Origin: Megaustenia siamemsis
Taxonomy: Eukaryota; Mollusca; Gastropoda; Stylommatophora; Ariophantidae
Assembly: GCA_032433765.1 (NCBI GenBank)
Contig: JAVIAB010000024.1
Location: 8,552,821-8,616,820, forward strand
Reading direction: 5' to 3'
DNA: 64,000 nt
The translations under genes were made by a program, and so were the position numbers. The notes below the pieces were generated by a model. That model ran no database searches. It was not told where the DNA came from and saw nothing but the letters and a program-made list of their open reading frames with translations. How positions within the stretch are numbered: position 1 is the stretch's first letter; every line of letters starts with the position of its first letter. Below are positions 1 through 12,114 of the stretch, one piece after another.

Positions 1-111
1 TGTAACTATGTGTGCTTATGTGGAACATGCCAGTGTCATGTTTGCGCAAATTATTTGTGTGTATGTAATGTATTTATGTATGTATTTGTGTATGTGTGTG
101 TGGGTGTATCC

Positions 112-455
112 AGATGGCTGATGGGTAAATAGCTGTTATGATGACTGATGGAGGAACTACAGTTCATATGACTGGTGGGGAAATGTTTATAGAGACGACT
201 GATGGGAAAATGACTGCACAGATGACAGACGGATACATGGTTCTGGAGATGACTGGTGAGGAAATGGCTGTTCAGATGACTGATGGTGAAATGACTGTTT
301 AGATGACTGGTTGGGAAATGGCTGTTCGGATGACTGACGGGAAAATGGCTCTAGACATGACTGATGGGGAAAAGTATGTTCTGATGTCTGGTGGCGAAAT
401 GGCTGACCATGTGACTGACGGTAAAAAGGCTGTTAGAATCAGGCGTTCTGGGCGC
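112..455. repeat. Diverged 27-bp minisatellite
   Basis: About 12 imperfect copies of a 27-bp unit with core AGATGACTGATGG followed by GAAATGGCTGT. Copies differ at many positions, so the array is old. Short open frames here come only from the periodicity. Positions 1-111 and 456-742 hold no gene or repeat that I can recognise. Confidence 0.8.
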
Positions 456-742
456 ATCCACTGCTGTGTGTGCATCGTAATTATGGTGAACGGTCGTATA
501 TAAGGGCGAGATGACAAATTGTTTGATGCTGTTGTTCGTGAATTTGCATCCCTGGTGCCACTCCTAGGTCTTCATGTCAGTCAAAGGCGATGTTGTCTAT
601 TCAGGAAAGTTAACGATATGTTCAATGCTAGATTTTTGACCAGTTTATCTTCTCAGACTGAGGGTCTTAGTAGGGAGGAGATCTGAACGCTTGTGGACTA
701 TTACATTTACGAGAAGGATAATCCGACGACTAACACTACCCG

Positions 743-1290
743 TCCAAATAACTGATGTGAACAATCTAGGTCCAAATAACTGATGTGAACAATCTAGGTC
801 GAAATAACTGATGTAAAAAATCTAGGTCTAAATAACTGATGTGAACAATCTAGGTCCAAATAACTGATGTGAAAAATATGTGTCCAAATAACTGATGTGA
901 ACAATCTAGGTCCAAATAACCGATGTAAAAAGTCTTGGTCCGAATAACTGATATGAAAAATCTATGTCCAAAAAAACTGATATGAAAAATCTAGGTCCAA
1001 ATTACTGATGTGAAAAATCTAGGTCCGAATAAATGTTGTGAAAAATCTAGGTCCAACTAACTGATGTAAAAAATCTAGGTCTAAATAACTGATATAAAAA
1101 ATCTAGGTCCAAATAACTGATGTGAACAATCTACGTCCAAATAACTGATGTGAACAATCTAGGTCCAAATAACTGATGTAAAAAATCTAGGTCCAAATAA
1201 TTGATGTGAACAATCTATGTCCAAATAACTGATGTGAACAATCTAGGTCCAAATAACTGATGTAAAAAATATATGTCCAGATAATTGATG
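743..1290. repeat. 28-bp minisatellite (AACTGATGTGAA type)
   Basis: About 20 copies of a 28-bp unit containing CCAAATAACTGATGTGAA and CAATCTAGGT. Substitutions are scattered, with no higher-order structure that I can see. The ACTGATG core is shared with the arrays on both sides. Confidence 0.85.
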
Positions 1291-1434
1291 TGAAAAAGTA
1301 CCTGCCGAGATGTATGGTGGGAAAAAAGATAACTAGATGACTAAATGAAAACTGGCTGTCCTGATATCTGATTAAACAACTCGCCCAGATGTTTGTCGGG
1401 GCAAGGAAAAAAATGGCAGTTTCGATGTTTGATG

Positions 1435-1880
1435 TGAAATAACTGTCTAGATGACTGATCGAAAATAACTGTCTAGATGACTGATTTGAAATAACTGTCT
1501 AGATGACTGGAGTGAAATAACTGTCTAGTAAACTGATGGTAAAAATAACTGTTTAGATGATTGATGGTGAAAATAACTGTCTAGGAGACTGACGGTAAAA
1601 ATAACTGTCTAGAGGACTGATGGTAAAGATAACTGTCTAGAGGACTGATAGTAAAAATAACTGTCTAGATGACTGATGGTAAAAATAACTGTCTAGAGGA
1701 CTGATGGTAAAAATAACTGTCTAGAGGACTGATGGTAAAAATAACTGTCTAGAGGACTGATGGTAAAAATAACTGTCTAGAGGACTGATGGTAAAAATAA
1801 CTGTCTAGAGGACTGATGGTAAAAATAACTGTCTAGAGGACTGATTGTTAAAAATAACTGTCTAGAGGACTGATGGTAAA
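1435..1880. repeat. 28-bp minisatellite (AACTGTCTAGAGG type)
   Basis: About 16 copies of a 28-bp unit, AACTGTCTAGAGGACTGATG followed by GTAAAAAT. Copies near 1,650-1,860 are almost identical, so the array was recently homogenised there. The unit aligns with the 27-bp unit at 112-455. Positions 1,881-2,250 show no gene. Confidence 0.85.
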
Positions 1881-2302
1881 AATACCATCCTGGTGACATT
1901 TTTATTGTTATTGCTGTCCTCGACATATAGGACATATCATTGACAGCTGGGATCTCAGCGAGACATGTCAGAAACCCAGAGGTACCCAGAAAGTGTTGAT
2001 TTGATTCAAAATATCCTCTTGTCCTGAGTAAACCAGATCTTCAGCTGTTGCTCCTATAGACTATGAAAGAAAAGTGGAAAATTCTATTGTTTCATTAAGT
2101 CCACAAAGATCTATAAATTTGAACCTCTGGCTGAATTTAGCACAACGATCTACATTAGAGAGCTGAAATTAATCAGCCTACAATACAAAACCGCTGCGCA
2201 AAAAGGAAAACAGACTATATTCAACCAATCTGGAAAATTATAACAATAACTAGTCACTTCCATCTAATAACCGAAACTAGTCACTTCCATTGAGTTATTG
2301 AG

Positions 2303-3298
2303 TTATTGAGTTATTTGCGGGTCATCATCATTGCACTCCGAACATGTCCATAGGTGCTCAGATCCCCTCCCCAGCAATTCCCTCAGTGTCCAGCGACTGA
2401 CGACTCCAGTTCTATGTTGGTTGATAAGTCTTCTTACACGGCCACCAAGTTTCTCATTTCTGGCCGTGCCCATCTTAACTCCCATTTCCATCATCCGAAA
2501 AAGTGACGTTGATCTGTGTTTGTCGAAGTCCTGTGCTCTTCCAACATCTCGAAGGGCATTGATGATGTCCGCCCGATCCATCGGTTGCCCGTCCTCAACG
2601 ACAGCGCAGCTAGCCAACCTGTCCGCTCTCTCATTTCCCCGTACTCCCGCATGTCCAGGGACATAGACAAAGGTGACCTTACGTATTTTGGATTTCTGCA
2701 ACGACTCTACCCATTGCATGCGTACATAGCCCGCCTCCACTTTTTTTATCATGCTCATCGAATCACTCAGTATACATGCGTGGATGTAGTCTTGTGACTC
2801 TAACCATTTGAATGCCTTGGTCACTGCCATCACCTCCATTGTCATGCTACTCGTGGTCATGGCGTATGCACCACTGTCCTCCTTGGCTATTCTGCCTGCT
2901 GAGCGTGCTGTAAATGCCCATGCACTTCTTTCGTGTCGTCTTACAGATCCGTCTGTATAGATGACTGCATCTTTCTCATCGGTATTATCGCAGATGAGAC
3001 CGTTGACCTCAGCATTAACCACGACCGGGTTCTGTTCCCTACTTTTCCTGTCGAGTGTGACAATACATGAGAAAGTTCCCTTGAATGACGTAGGCACCGG
3101 TATCCACTCCTCACCAACGCTGATGTTGGTAAGCCCACAGACTTGTTTGATGACATCTTCTGCCCGGCCCACCCATGATTTGCCTCTTTTTAGCCTGGTA
3201 CCTTTCTCTGTGTTGAGCACGTGGTGCAATGGATGCTCTGTATTTGTACTAATCTTCAGGTATGCTCGTCCTCTCCAGATCTTAATTCTGTCATTCAT
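2303..3298 (-). pseudogene. LINE ORF2 C-terminal fragment: RNase H domain
   Basis: 331-residue open frame. Residues roughly 105-235 form an RNase HI-type domain: YTDGS (first Asp), the Glu in the MEV segment, SDS (second Asp) and the GHAGVRGNERAD helix with the fourth acidic residue. In intact elements this domain removes the RNA strand of the RNA-DNA hybrid during target-primed reverse transcription. The C-terminus ends ECNDDD just before the tail repeat, with no classical zinc knuckle left. The frame is open but separated from the RT by a frameshift, so no functional product is expected. Confidence 0.8.
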
Positions 3299-3308
3299 GG
3301 TTGGAAAG

Positions 3309-3848
3309 TCAAGATCCTTTGCGGGATTTTGTTATCACATGGTCGACGTGGTCCCGAAAACACAGGCTGCGATCAAACTTAACTCCGAGGTATGTCATCA
3401 ACTTGTCCCTGGTCACCTCATCAGCTCCCATTCGTACTACCGGTGTGGTTGTATTAACGATATGATTGTTAAGGGAGAACCATGAAACTGATGCTTTATT
3501 AGGATTAACCAAGGCACCTGAAACCCCACACCAGGATGAAATGCGATCGAGTTCGTCTTGCATTGTGGAGGCGATTCCCCGCCTGTCTCTTCCCTGTCGA
3601 TATACCAGAATATCATCAGCAAAAGTCATAGTTCTTCCCCTCCCATCCAGCTGTTGGGCCGTGATCGTTATTGTGTACACGTTAAATAGAACTGGTGACA
3701 ATGGTGAGCCTTGTGGCAGCCCAGGACAAATGGATGTTGGCTCGGAAGACCAACTTCCACATCTGAGTATCACCTTCCTCTGAAACAGTGCCGCGGCGAT
3801 CCATCTAATGAGGAAGGGGTTCACCGCCAGTTTGAGAAGCATATGCAT
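3309..3848 (-). pseudogene. LINE ORF2 reverse transcriptase fragment
   Basis: 179-residue fragment covering the RT palm and start of the thumb: QGSPLSPVLFN (motif B region), FADD at the catalytic site, then LVNPNKASVSWF and YLGVKFDRSLCF. The fingers and all upstream parts (endonuclease, ORF1) are absent because the insertion is 5' truncated at about 3,873. It shares frame history with the RNase H piece immediately downstream on the minus strand. Confidence 0.8.
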
Positions 3849-3873
3849 GAGATATTCAAATGGTACCCTGTTG

Positions 3874-5702
3874 TAGTCACTTCCATCTAATCACCTAAAC
3901 TAGTCACTTCCATCTAATCACCTAAACTAGTCACTTCAATCTGATCACCTACACTATCACTTCCATCTGTTCACCCAAAACTAATAACTTCTAATTGATC
4001 ACCTTACCTAGTTACTTCCATCTGATCACCGAAACTAATACTTCCATCTGATCACCCAAACTAATACTTCCATCTCATCAGCCAAACAAACACTTCCATC
4101 TCATCAGCCAAACTAACACTTCCATCTGATCATCCAAACTAACACTTCAATCTCATCAGCCAAACTAATACTTCCATCTCATCAGCCAAACTAACACTTC
4201 CATCTCAGCAGCCAATCTAACACTCCCATCTCATCAGCCAAACTAACACTTCCATCTCATCACCCAAACTAACACTTCCATCTCATCAGCCAAACTAACG
4301 CATCCATTTCATCAGCCAAACTAACACTTCCATCTCATCAGCCAAACTAACACTTCCATCTCATCACCCAAACTAACACTTCCATCTCATCAGCCAAACT
4401 AACACTTTCATCTCATCAGCCAAACTAACACTTTCATCTCATCAGCCAAACTAACACTTCCATCTCATCAGCCAAACTAACACTTCCATCTCATCAGCCA
4501 AACTAACACTTCCATCTCAGCAGCCAAACTAACACTTCCATCTCATCACCCAAACTAACACTTCCATCTCATCAGCCAAACTAACACATCCATCTCATCA
4601 GCCAAACTAACACTTCCATATCATCAGCCAAACTAACACTTCCATCTCATCAGCCAAATTAACACTTCCATCTCATCAGCCAAACTAACACTTCCATCTC
4701 ATCAGCCAAATTAACACTTCCATCTCATCAGCCAAACTAACACTTCCATCTCATCAGCCAAACTAACACTTCCATCTCATCAGCCAACTAACACTTCCAT
4801 CTCATCACCCAAACTAACACTTCCATCTCATCACCCAAACTAACACTTCCATCTCATCACCCAAACTAACACTTCCATCTCATCAGCCAAACTAACACTT
4901 CCATCTGATCAGCCAAACTAACACTTCCATCTCATCACCCAAACTAACACTTCCATCTCATCACCCAAACTAACACTTCCATCTCATCACCCAAACTAAC
5001 ACTTCCATCTCATCACCCAAACTAACACTTCCATCTCATCACCCAAACTAACACTTCCATCTCATCACCCAAACTAACACTTCCATCTCATCACCCAAAC
5101 TAACACTTCCATCTCATCACCCAAACTAACACTTCCATCTCATCAGCCAAACTAACACTTCCATCTCATCAGCCAAACTAACACTTCCATCTCATCAGCC
5201 AAACTAACACTTCCATCTCATCACCCAAACTAACACTTCCATCTCATCACCCAAACTAACACTTCCATCTCATCACCCAAACTAACACTTCCATCTCATC
5301 AGCCAAACTAACACTTCCATCTGATCAGCCAAACTAACACTTCCATCTCATCACCCAAACTAACACTTCCATCTCATCACCCAAACTAACACTTCCATCT
5401 CATCACCCAAACTAACACTTCCATCTCATCACCCAAACTAACACTTCCATCTCATCACCCAAACTAACACTTCCATCTCATCACCCAAACTAACACTTCC
5501 ATCTCATCACCCAAACTAACACTTCCATCTCATCACCCAAACTAACACATCCATCTCATCAGCCAAACTAACACTTCCATCTCATCACCCAAACTAACAC
5601 TTCCATCTCATCACCCAAACTAACACTTCCATCTCATCAGCCAAACTAACACTTCCATCTCATCAGCCAAACTAACACTTCCATCTCATCAGCCAAACTA
5701 AC
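3874..5702. repeat. 26-bp satellite array (TAACACTTCCATCTCATCACCC type)
   Basis: About 70 head-to-tail copies of a 26-bp unit, TAACACTTCCATCTCATCAS followed by CCAAAC. Two variants (CACCC and CAGCC) alternate in blocks. Copies toward 3,880-4,200 are more diverged and copies from 4,800 on are nearly uniform, which is the usual decay at an array edge. A short piece of the same satellite at 2,250-2,290 lies on the other side of the RNase H LINE, so the LINE split one array. Positions 5,703-6,020 show no gene. Confidence 0.95.
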
Positions 5703-6024
5703 AATTACCCGACCTGACCTGGGTTATCGTAACATCCACAGTAATTTCTTTAAATCCCGATCGTGTATTAGATATTTACAACAGAGACAAAGAACATTAA
5801 ATCTGTATATAATGCAATGTTTGTTTGCGTCCATGGGACTAATCTTGTAGCAGTTGCATTGTTTATTGTCGAGCGCATACAAACGGGGGTTACTTAATAA
5901 AGTTATTTAAGTTCAAAATGTGGCCAGCAGAATAAAAACTTGTTGAAACTCATGTTGTTATAAATAAACACATTAGCAGCTGTCACCTCTATTCACAGAC
6001 ATATCTTAATGGTAAGTGATAATA

Positions 6025-6480
6025 AAATGGGACACAAGAAATAAGAAAATCAGATAGAAGATGCACCAGAGAAATAAAGGCAGAATAGCTCAGGTCAAAA
6101 TAGCATTTTAGAAAGTGCAAGACGTCTTGTGTAACACTTCTATGTCAATTGATATATGAAAGAGAGTTCATCTGTGCTGTATAGAAGCAATTCTGACCTA
6201 TTGAAGCGAATCGAGGGCAGTAGAGAGGTCACAGAGAAGGGATTTCTCAAAAGAATGTTGAAAATTCTTTAAACAGTTAAAAAAAAATCAACGAGGAATT
6301 CTCAAAGAGGCCAACACAAAAAGGGAGCTAAAAAGAGATAAGAAATAAATCACATTTTCCGAGCACATCATGAGAAGAGGAAAGTTGAAATACTTCGTTA
6401 CAACTGGCAAAGTACAGGGAAAGAGAGATCGCGAACGACAAAGAGAAAACTAGATAGTTTAGTGCCATGGCATAGAAAAC
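6025..6480 (+). mobile_element. RTE-like LINE 3' fragment (subfamily A-I), decayed
   Basis: Decayed copy of the 3' end of an APE-type LINE. Conceptual translation resembles the end of RTE/BovB ORF2: a GRCT-EIK.RIAQ block, a CY..ILTY segment, FLRRML and a final FFGH-MRRGKLEY..TTGK block. Stops and indels interrupt it. Better preserved relatives in this window lie at 14,393-15,002 and 19,085-19,692. Confidence 0.7.
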
Positions 6481-6632
6481 AGTTAACAACATAATTGATA
6501 CGATTCACTGTGGGTATAAGATAACAACAGAATTGATACGATTCACTGTGGGTATAAGATAACAACAGAATTGATACGATTCACTGTGGGTATAAGATAA
6601 CAGAATTGATACGATTCACTGTGGGTACAAGA
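6478..6632 (+). repeat. 38-bp tandem repeat derived from a LINE 3' end
   Basis: Four copies of a 38-bp unit containing GAATTGATACGATTCACTGT. The same words occur once in the related LINE fragments (for example near 11,910 and 19,615). The array is therefore a local amplification of the terminal coding and 3' UTR part of the A-I LINE. Confidence 0.75.
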
Positions 6633-6674
6633 TAACATTTTGAAAAAATTACAGTTTAATTCTTATTACATGAT

Positions 6675-7450
6675 ACAAGGCCAGTAATAATTCCTCTTCT
6701 TTCTCTTTCCTTCCTCATTTGCCTTTCAGCGTCGAGGGGAGATATAATTTGCGGTCTTTTGCTCTTCTGTTCGCTTCTACTGCTATTATGTTTCCTAGTG
6801 CTTGTAATATTCCATCGATCCATCTTTTACGTTGTGGACCGTCAAGAATCTGGTATTCTTGCAACATTTATTGAGGGCTCGTTGTGTTGTGATCACTCTA
6901 ACTTGTTACACTGCCAAACTATTTTATCTCTTGTTTCTTTTATATTCTATGATGGGGGCTATTCCTAGTGTGTTTTTTTGTCTCAGTTCTTCATTTCTGA
7001 TCTTGTCTCTTGAGCTGCTTCCTGTAATTTGTCTGACACATTTAATCTCAGTAGAGATTATTTTTCTTATTGTTCTTATATCTAGGTTCTACGACTGGCA
7101 ATCGTAGCACAACATTGGGATGGAGATTGTATTGTAGAGTGCTCGTTTTGCCTCTAGAGTTTTTTCCTTGTTGGACAATGGTGGTGATAGCTGTTCAATG
7201 ATTAGACAAGCTTCGTTGCATCTTGAGTCTATTTCTGCTGTTTGTGAATTGTTGTTTGTCACCAGACTTCATATGTATTTGAATTCCTCTATTTGTTTTA
7301 GTTGCCTGCCTTCTATAGTTATGTTGATGTTCTGTTTATTTTTGGCGACATTCACGACTTCCCTTTTATTGATGTTTATATTCATGTTGTATTTTGTGCC
7401 TGTGCTGTTGAATTTATTTAAGTAATAATTTAAACTGTGAAAAGACCATA
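6675..7450 (-). mobile_element. RTE-like LINE 3' fragment (family B), decayed
   Basis: The minus strand reads as the end of the same LINE family as the longer copy at 27,230-30,545: an EMKCVR..TGNSLRD block, a WFGH block and the AKDRKLYLPSTP-like end near CTCCCCTCGACGC. Several stops and frame changes are present. The plus-strand open frames here are shadows. The sequence is probably bounded by AT-rich intergenic DNA at both ends. Confidence 0.65.
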
Positions 7451-7919
7451 TATTGAACTGGCATTCAAATAGTTATCTTCTTGCGTGTTCTAGTTTTTAT
7501 ATTATTATTATTCGAACATAACTCTTTCTTCTATTTCATGATGTGAAGTAAGAACATAATCACGACACAAACTGAACTCATCGCACATTCAGTATTCGGA
7601 TATGTGTGGTTATCCTCATTTCCCTCTAAAACCTACGCCGTTGCTAACACACTCCGTCATCGTCAGGCTATATTTTAGTTTGATGTGGGTGTATTTCTTC
7701 TCCTAGAGTGGAAGCCATCTATGGCTGGTGAGCCTACCCTGTTCGTCGTTTCTGTCAGGGTGTTCCCCAATGGAATTACCTTCTCCCGATGACGACAGCT
7801 GGGATGGTTTCATGTCTGGGGTGTTCTTTCACAATAATAGAAGTTTGAATGAGGCTATTGCTAACATGGCTTTCATTTTCGTTGGACATATGGGGTGGGG
7901 TTTTACTGACTCTAGAGTT

Positions 7920-8665
7920 ACGCCTGTCTGGTTGGTTGTCTGGTTGACTGGCTGGTGTGGCTGGCTGGTTGGTTGGTTGTCTGGTTGGCTGGCTGGTTGG
8001 TTGTCTGGTTGGCTGGGTGGTTGGTTGACTGGTTGACTGGCTGGTTTGGTTGACTGGTTGGTTGGTTGTCTGGTTGGCTGGCTGGTTGGATGGTTGGATG
8101 GTTGGCTGGTTGGTTGGTTGTTTGGTTGGCTGGCTGGCTGATTGGTTTTCTGGTTGGTTGGCTGATTTGTTGCTTGGCTGGCAGGTTGACTGGGTGGTTG
8201 GTTGCTGTTTGGTTGACTGGCTGGTTGGTTGGTTGGCTGATTGTCTGGCTGGTTGGTTGTCTGGTTGGTTGGCTGGCTGCTTGGTTTTCTGGTTGGTTGG
8301 TTGGCTGGCATGTTGACTGACATGTTGGTTGGTTGCATGGTTGACTGGCTGATTGGTTGGTTTGCTGGTTGACTAGTTAGTTGATCGTTTCGTTGGTTGG
8401 CTGGCTGATTGGTTTTCTGGTTGGTTGGCTGGCAGGTGACTGGCTGGTTGAAAGGTTGATTGTTTGGTTTGTTGGTTGGCAGGCTGTTTGGAAGCCTGCC
8501 TGATTGGTTGGTTTCCTGGATGATTGGTTGTTTCGTTTGCTGGTTGACTGGTTGGTTGACTGACTTCTTGACTGGCTGGTTGATTGGTTGTTTTTTTGGT
8601 TGGTTGGTGGCTAATTGTTTGACTGGTTGGTTGGTTATTTGGCTGTTTGCTCTGGTTGGTTGACT
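7920..8665. repeat. GGTT/GGCT tetranucleotide-based tandem repeat
   Basis: About 745 bp of interspersed GGTT, GGCT and GACT tetramers with occasional GTCT. It gives open frames in several registers (repeated Gly-Trp-Leu on the plus strand, Asn-Gln-Pro on the minus strand). These are artefacts of a unit that is not a multiple of three. Positions 7,451-7,919 and 8,666-9,125 hold nothing that I can identify. Confidence 0.9.
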
Positions 8666-9125
8666 TGTTCTTGCAGGCCGTGGTTGTTTCTTTGTCTAAC
8701 GATTGAACCTTCCCTAGTAATTGTTTTGTGTAGTGTTTCTCTTCGTATTCTATGTTATGTCTTACCGTTTTTTTTCTGTAGAATATTCCAAATGTCCATC
8801 CCATACATCACATGCAGCACACGCGAAATGCGTTAATTCTTTCTTCTTGCAAGTTGGAGATTTGCAATGTTTGTTCTGAGTGTTGATGATAATAGTTGGG
8901 TTTCTTAAATCAGTGGGTCCGAGACTTTTTCGAATCATGATCTTTTAAAAAAAAAATAAACAACGAAGCTAAGATCCCACATTGGACTATATTGCCATAA
9001 AAATGAAACATGTTTGATGCTATAACAAGTAATATTACAAATAATACATTTCGAAAGTTGTGGAGTGACATGATAACCAACGCCAGTAGACATGGCGTTT
9101 GATGATGAAATTTTCATTTTTCGTA

Positions 9126-9384
9126 AAAAAAAAAAGTAAAGTACGCCCGTCACGCCAAGTGGCGTATAGGGAATATGGTGTTAGTGACCATACATTGTAC
9201 AGACCTTCGGCACATGAATTTTGGGTTAACGTGGTCGATATTACGCCCATGCTGCTTTACTTTCCAAGAAACAAATTCGGTACCCATTATAGTCTGGGTG
9301 AACTGGAAGCCGTTGATTGAGATCGAACCCTGCCTCTTCTCCTTTGTAGTCCAATTTACTAACCACTGAACTATCGCCGCTTCC
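9126..9384 (-). mobile_element. tRNA-derived SINE, family 1
   Basis: Minus-strand copy. The tRNA-like head is at 9,310-9,384, with an A box region (GATAGTTCAGTGGTTAGT) and a B box (GGTTCGATC-like). The body contains TACGCCACTTGGCGTGACGG at the 3' end, then an A/T run. At least seven other copies occur in this window: 21,602, 22,265, 40,517, 43,198, 59,025, 59,512 and 63,537. Confidence 0.85.
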
Positions 9385-9514
9385 ATTTTTCGTCTTAAGG
9401 ATCGAATATTTTATTTGACGATTTGTCTTCCCCTTCAATGTTTGATATTTGCAGCAACGTGCTGGGGGAAATGCCGTCTTATACAATGCTCTAGTAATCA
9501 TCATCGAGTGCCAT

Positions 9515-10440
9515 TACCGCAACAAAAGTTGGCTACCATGGAGCGTCATTGTGATCTGTCTCTTGCTTTAATGTTGCAGGTTGTCATAGGCTGGTTTGTC
9601 CATCTTTTGATGTTACTCGCCCATGTTAGTCTTGGTCTGCCTCTGCCTCTTTTACCTTGTATTTTCCCCTCCAGGATTACTTTTAGTAGGCTGTTGTGTC
9701 TTTTAACATGCCCCACAAATCGCATTTGTTTTGTTTGAATTGTGCTTAGTAGTTCTTTTTTCGTTTTTAGTTGTTTTAAGACTTCATCATTTGCTTTCTT
9801 TTCCTTCCATCCAATTCTACCTTTTCTTTTATATATCCACATTTCAAAGGCTTCAATTCTCTGTTCTGTTTTCTTGTCTAATGTCCATGTTTCAGCACCA
9901 TATAGGAATATTGAGAAGATGTAACATTTAGCTATTCTTAGTTTTAGTCCTGGTGTTATTTGTTTGATGTTAGTATATTTTTCATAGCATTAAAATTACT
10001 TTTTGCCATTCATATTATTTTGTTTATTTCAGTTGTACATTTTCCATCTCTGGTTATAGTATGTCCAAGGTAGTTGTAGTTCTGAACTGTCTCCAGGTCT
10101 ATTCCTTCAATTTTTATATCCATTTGTGGGTTTTGGGTATTTTCTTTGTTTATGATCATAGTTTTAGTCTTTTTGATATTCATATCTAGTCCATATTTTT
10201 TGCTTGTCATGTTTATTTCATTAAATAATTGTTGTAGATCTTTAGGATTTTCTGCTAGTAGTACAGTATCATCAGCATAATTTAGGTTATTGATTATATT
10301 TCCATTAATTTGAAGGCTTGGCATCTCTGTGATGTTTTTAAAGATTTGCTCAGTGTATAGATTGAACAGGTTTGGTGATAGGATGCATCCTTGTCTTACT
10401 CCTCTTTTTATATCAATGGGTGTAGAGTTCTCTTTGTTAT
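9515..10440 (-). mobile_element. RTE-like LINE fragment (family C) with RT active site
   Basis: The minus strand encodes RT motif B (GVRQGCILSPNLFNLYTE, about 10,390-10,340) and the YADD catalytic box with NLNYADDTVLLAEN (about 10,280). The NIKKTKTMII block follows, then the C-terminal RIGWKEKKANDEVL and FVGHVKRHNSLLKVI segments. It breaks into at least two frames near 9,980, so it is inactive. The 3' end carries a short ATG-type tail near 9,500. It is 5' truncated at about 10,440. Confidence 0.8.
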
Positions 10441-11539
10441 AGTGTAGAGTGCTCTAGTACTGCAATTGAAAAATAGATTTGTTGAAAACTATGCTGTCGA
10501 TAATGATATAGCATTTCTTCTTTTCCAGATCGTAGTGGTATGTAATACTGTCTAAATATAAAGCAAAACGTTACGTGTGACTCATCGCAATGTCTTGGCG
10601 TAGTAATATTGTCATTTAATGTTAATAGTTGTCGATGGCAATTAAAATGGGAACTCATTTCAATAGACGCATGAATTAAGGCGTGTCTTTGAGTGTACAA
10701 AGTGCATGGTTGGTGATTCGTGAAACAATCTAAAAAGTCATTACATAAAGAGTTTGTCATAAGGTAATACCATCTGTTCATGGCAAGCGGTGATACAAGC
10801 ATCTTCAGTCTTGTGTAGTTGTACCGTCTTTCGTGTCGGTATGGATGTAAAGTTGATGTCAGGTCATGTGATAGAGTCTGACGTCATATATCCAACAGGT
10901 ATGATGGCAAAGTAGATTATTGTAACTTTACCCCTTTCAGCTCTGACTTCCTTCTTGTTACGATTTGTAAAATGTTTTATGTGATTCGGTTACAGTAGTG
11001 GCCCCATAACAACAACACAACCTGCATCTTCCGGTAACAATTATCAACATTTTGTTTTAAATATGAGGTGGGACTCAGAAGTCTCGACAGGCTTGCATCA
11101 ATTACAAATTCAAAACGAGACTGCTCATCAATTTGAATAGAAAAGTAAATAACCACTTCCGGCAGGTCACGCTGCCACCGCCACCTGTTGGCAATTCCCA
11201 GTGATATAGTCTGGGGTTAGCGGGGTAGAGTTCTGATCTATCAAAGGAAGAGTAAGACATCCCCTTTCCTCCGCTAGTCTTCGGGACACCCTTGGGCAAG
11301 GTGGAGCTCCCGTTTAGTCCCCCCCCCTATCAGTGTTATGTGAAGCCATTGGAGCAGGTGGTGGATGGTGTTGTGGGAACAGCCAACAAGTAGTGCCGGT
11401 TATGGTCCCCACTCCGCGATGGCAGACAGAGGATCTCATGCAGCAATGGCTGCTATCTCCGACTAGTAAAGTCACTGACAAGAAAGAAAGGAATGGTAAA
11501 CTATCTTCTTATATTGCCTAAATAATTATGCCAAAACAC
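10441..11539. other. No gene recognised; possible repeat at 11,150-11,480
   Basis: No open frame has recognisable motifs. The GC-richer block 11,150-11,480 stands out from the AT-rich surroundings and may be the 5' part of an interspersed element (it contains a run of C at 11,320), but I cannot assign it. Confidence 0.4.
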
Positions 11540-11980
11540 AACTTAATAAACAAGTTCATCGGTGCTATATATAACCAATACTGACCTAGGGAATCGAATC
11601 ATGGACAGTAGTTAAACAAATGAAAAGACGATTAGAGACCACAGAGATGCTCAAAAGAATGTTGAAAATACCATGGACAGCTAAAAAGAATTATGATGAT
11701 ATTCTCAAAGAGGCCAACACAAAAAGGGAACTACTAAAAAAACATCATACAGAAATAATGAACATTCTTCGGGTACATGAGAAGAGGAAAGTTGGAATAC
11801 TTGGTTACAACTGGCAAAGTAAAAGGAAAGAGATATCGCGGACGACAAAGAGAGAAAATACTGGATTGCTTGGTGTCATGGCATGGAAAACAGTCAACAG
11901 CAGAACTGATACAATGCACTGTAGATAAAAGATTGTGGAAGGACATGATCGCCTACGCCAACCTGCATGGCACATGATGA
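11540..11980 (+). mobile_element. RTE-like LINE 3' fragment (subfamily A-I)
   Basis: The plus strand reads MKRRLETTEMLKRMLKIPWT followed by KREL and an RRGKLEYLVTTGK block. This matches the C-terminal end of RTE-type ORF2, but frameshifts separate the pieces. It ends in the CCTGCATGGCACATGATG tail typical of this subfamily. Confidence 0.75.
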
Positions 11981-12114
11981 AGATGCTAGACCTACAAGTC
12001 CCGTCAGGAAACAACGAATGTTAACTTAACTGAGATAATGCAGCAAACATGAAGCTAATCGTAACGGTTCCGTTAGAGGTGAAAGGGGCGATTACTTGCA
12101 CCTTGTCACTTCGC

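Larger units (their letters stand above)
2291..3873 (-). mobile_element. 5'-truncated non-LTR retrotransposon with RNase H
   Basis: The minus strand encodes the end of a LINE ORF2. The RT part (3,848-3,309) has a GLPQGSPLSPVLFNVYT block and the catalytic FADD box (FADDILVY). The C-terminal part (3,298-2,303) is an RNase H domain with YTDGS, an E near TMEV, DS in ILSDS and the VPGHAGVRGNERAD block. The two parts are in different frames, and the connection region between them looks shortened, so the copy is dead. The stop codon lies inside a 3' tail of about three GAGTTATT-type units (2,291-2,317). The 13-bp TAGTCACTTCCAT occurs directly on both sides (2,278-2,290 and 3,874-3,886) and may be the target duplication. 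It is also part of the minisatellite into which the element inserted. Confidence 0.85.

Noticed and set aside
7829..8804. Long Gly-Trp-Leu or Asn-Gln-Pro rich frames
   Set aside because: Product of GGTT/GGCT simple repeats; open in several frames on both strands, without motif or splice support.
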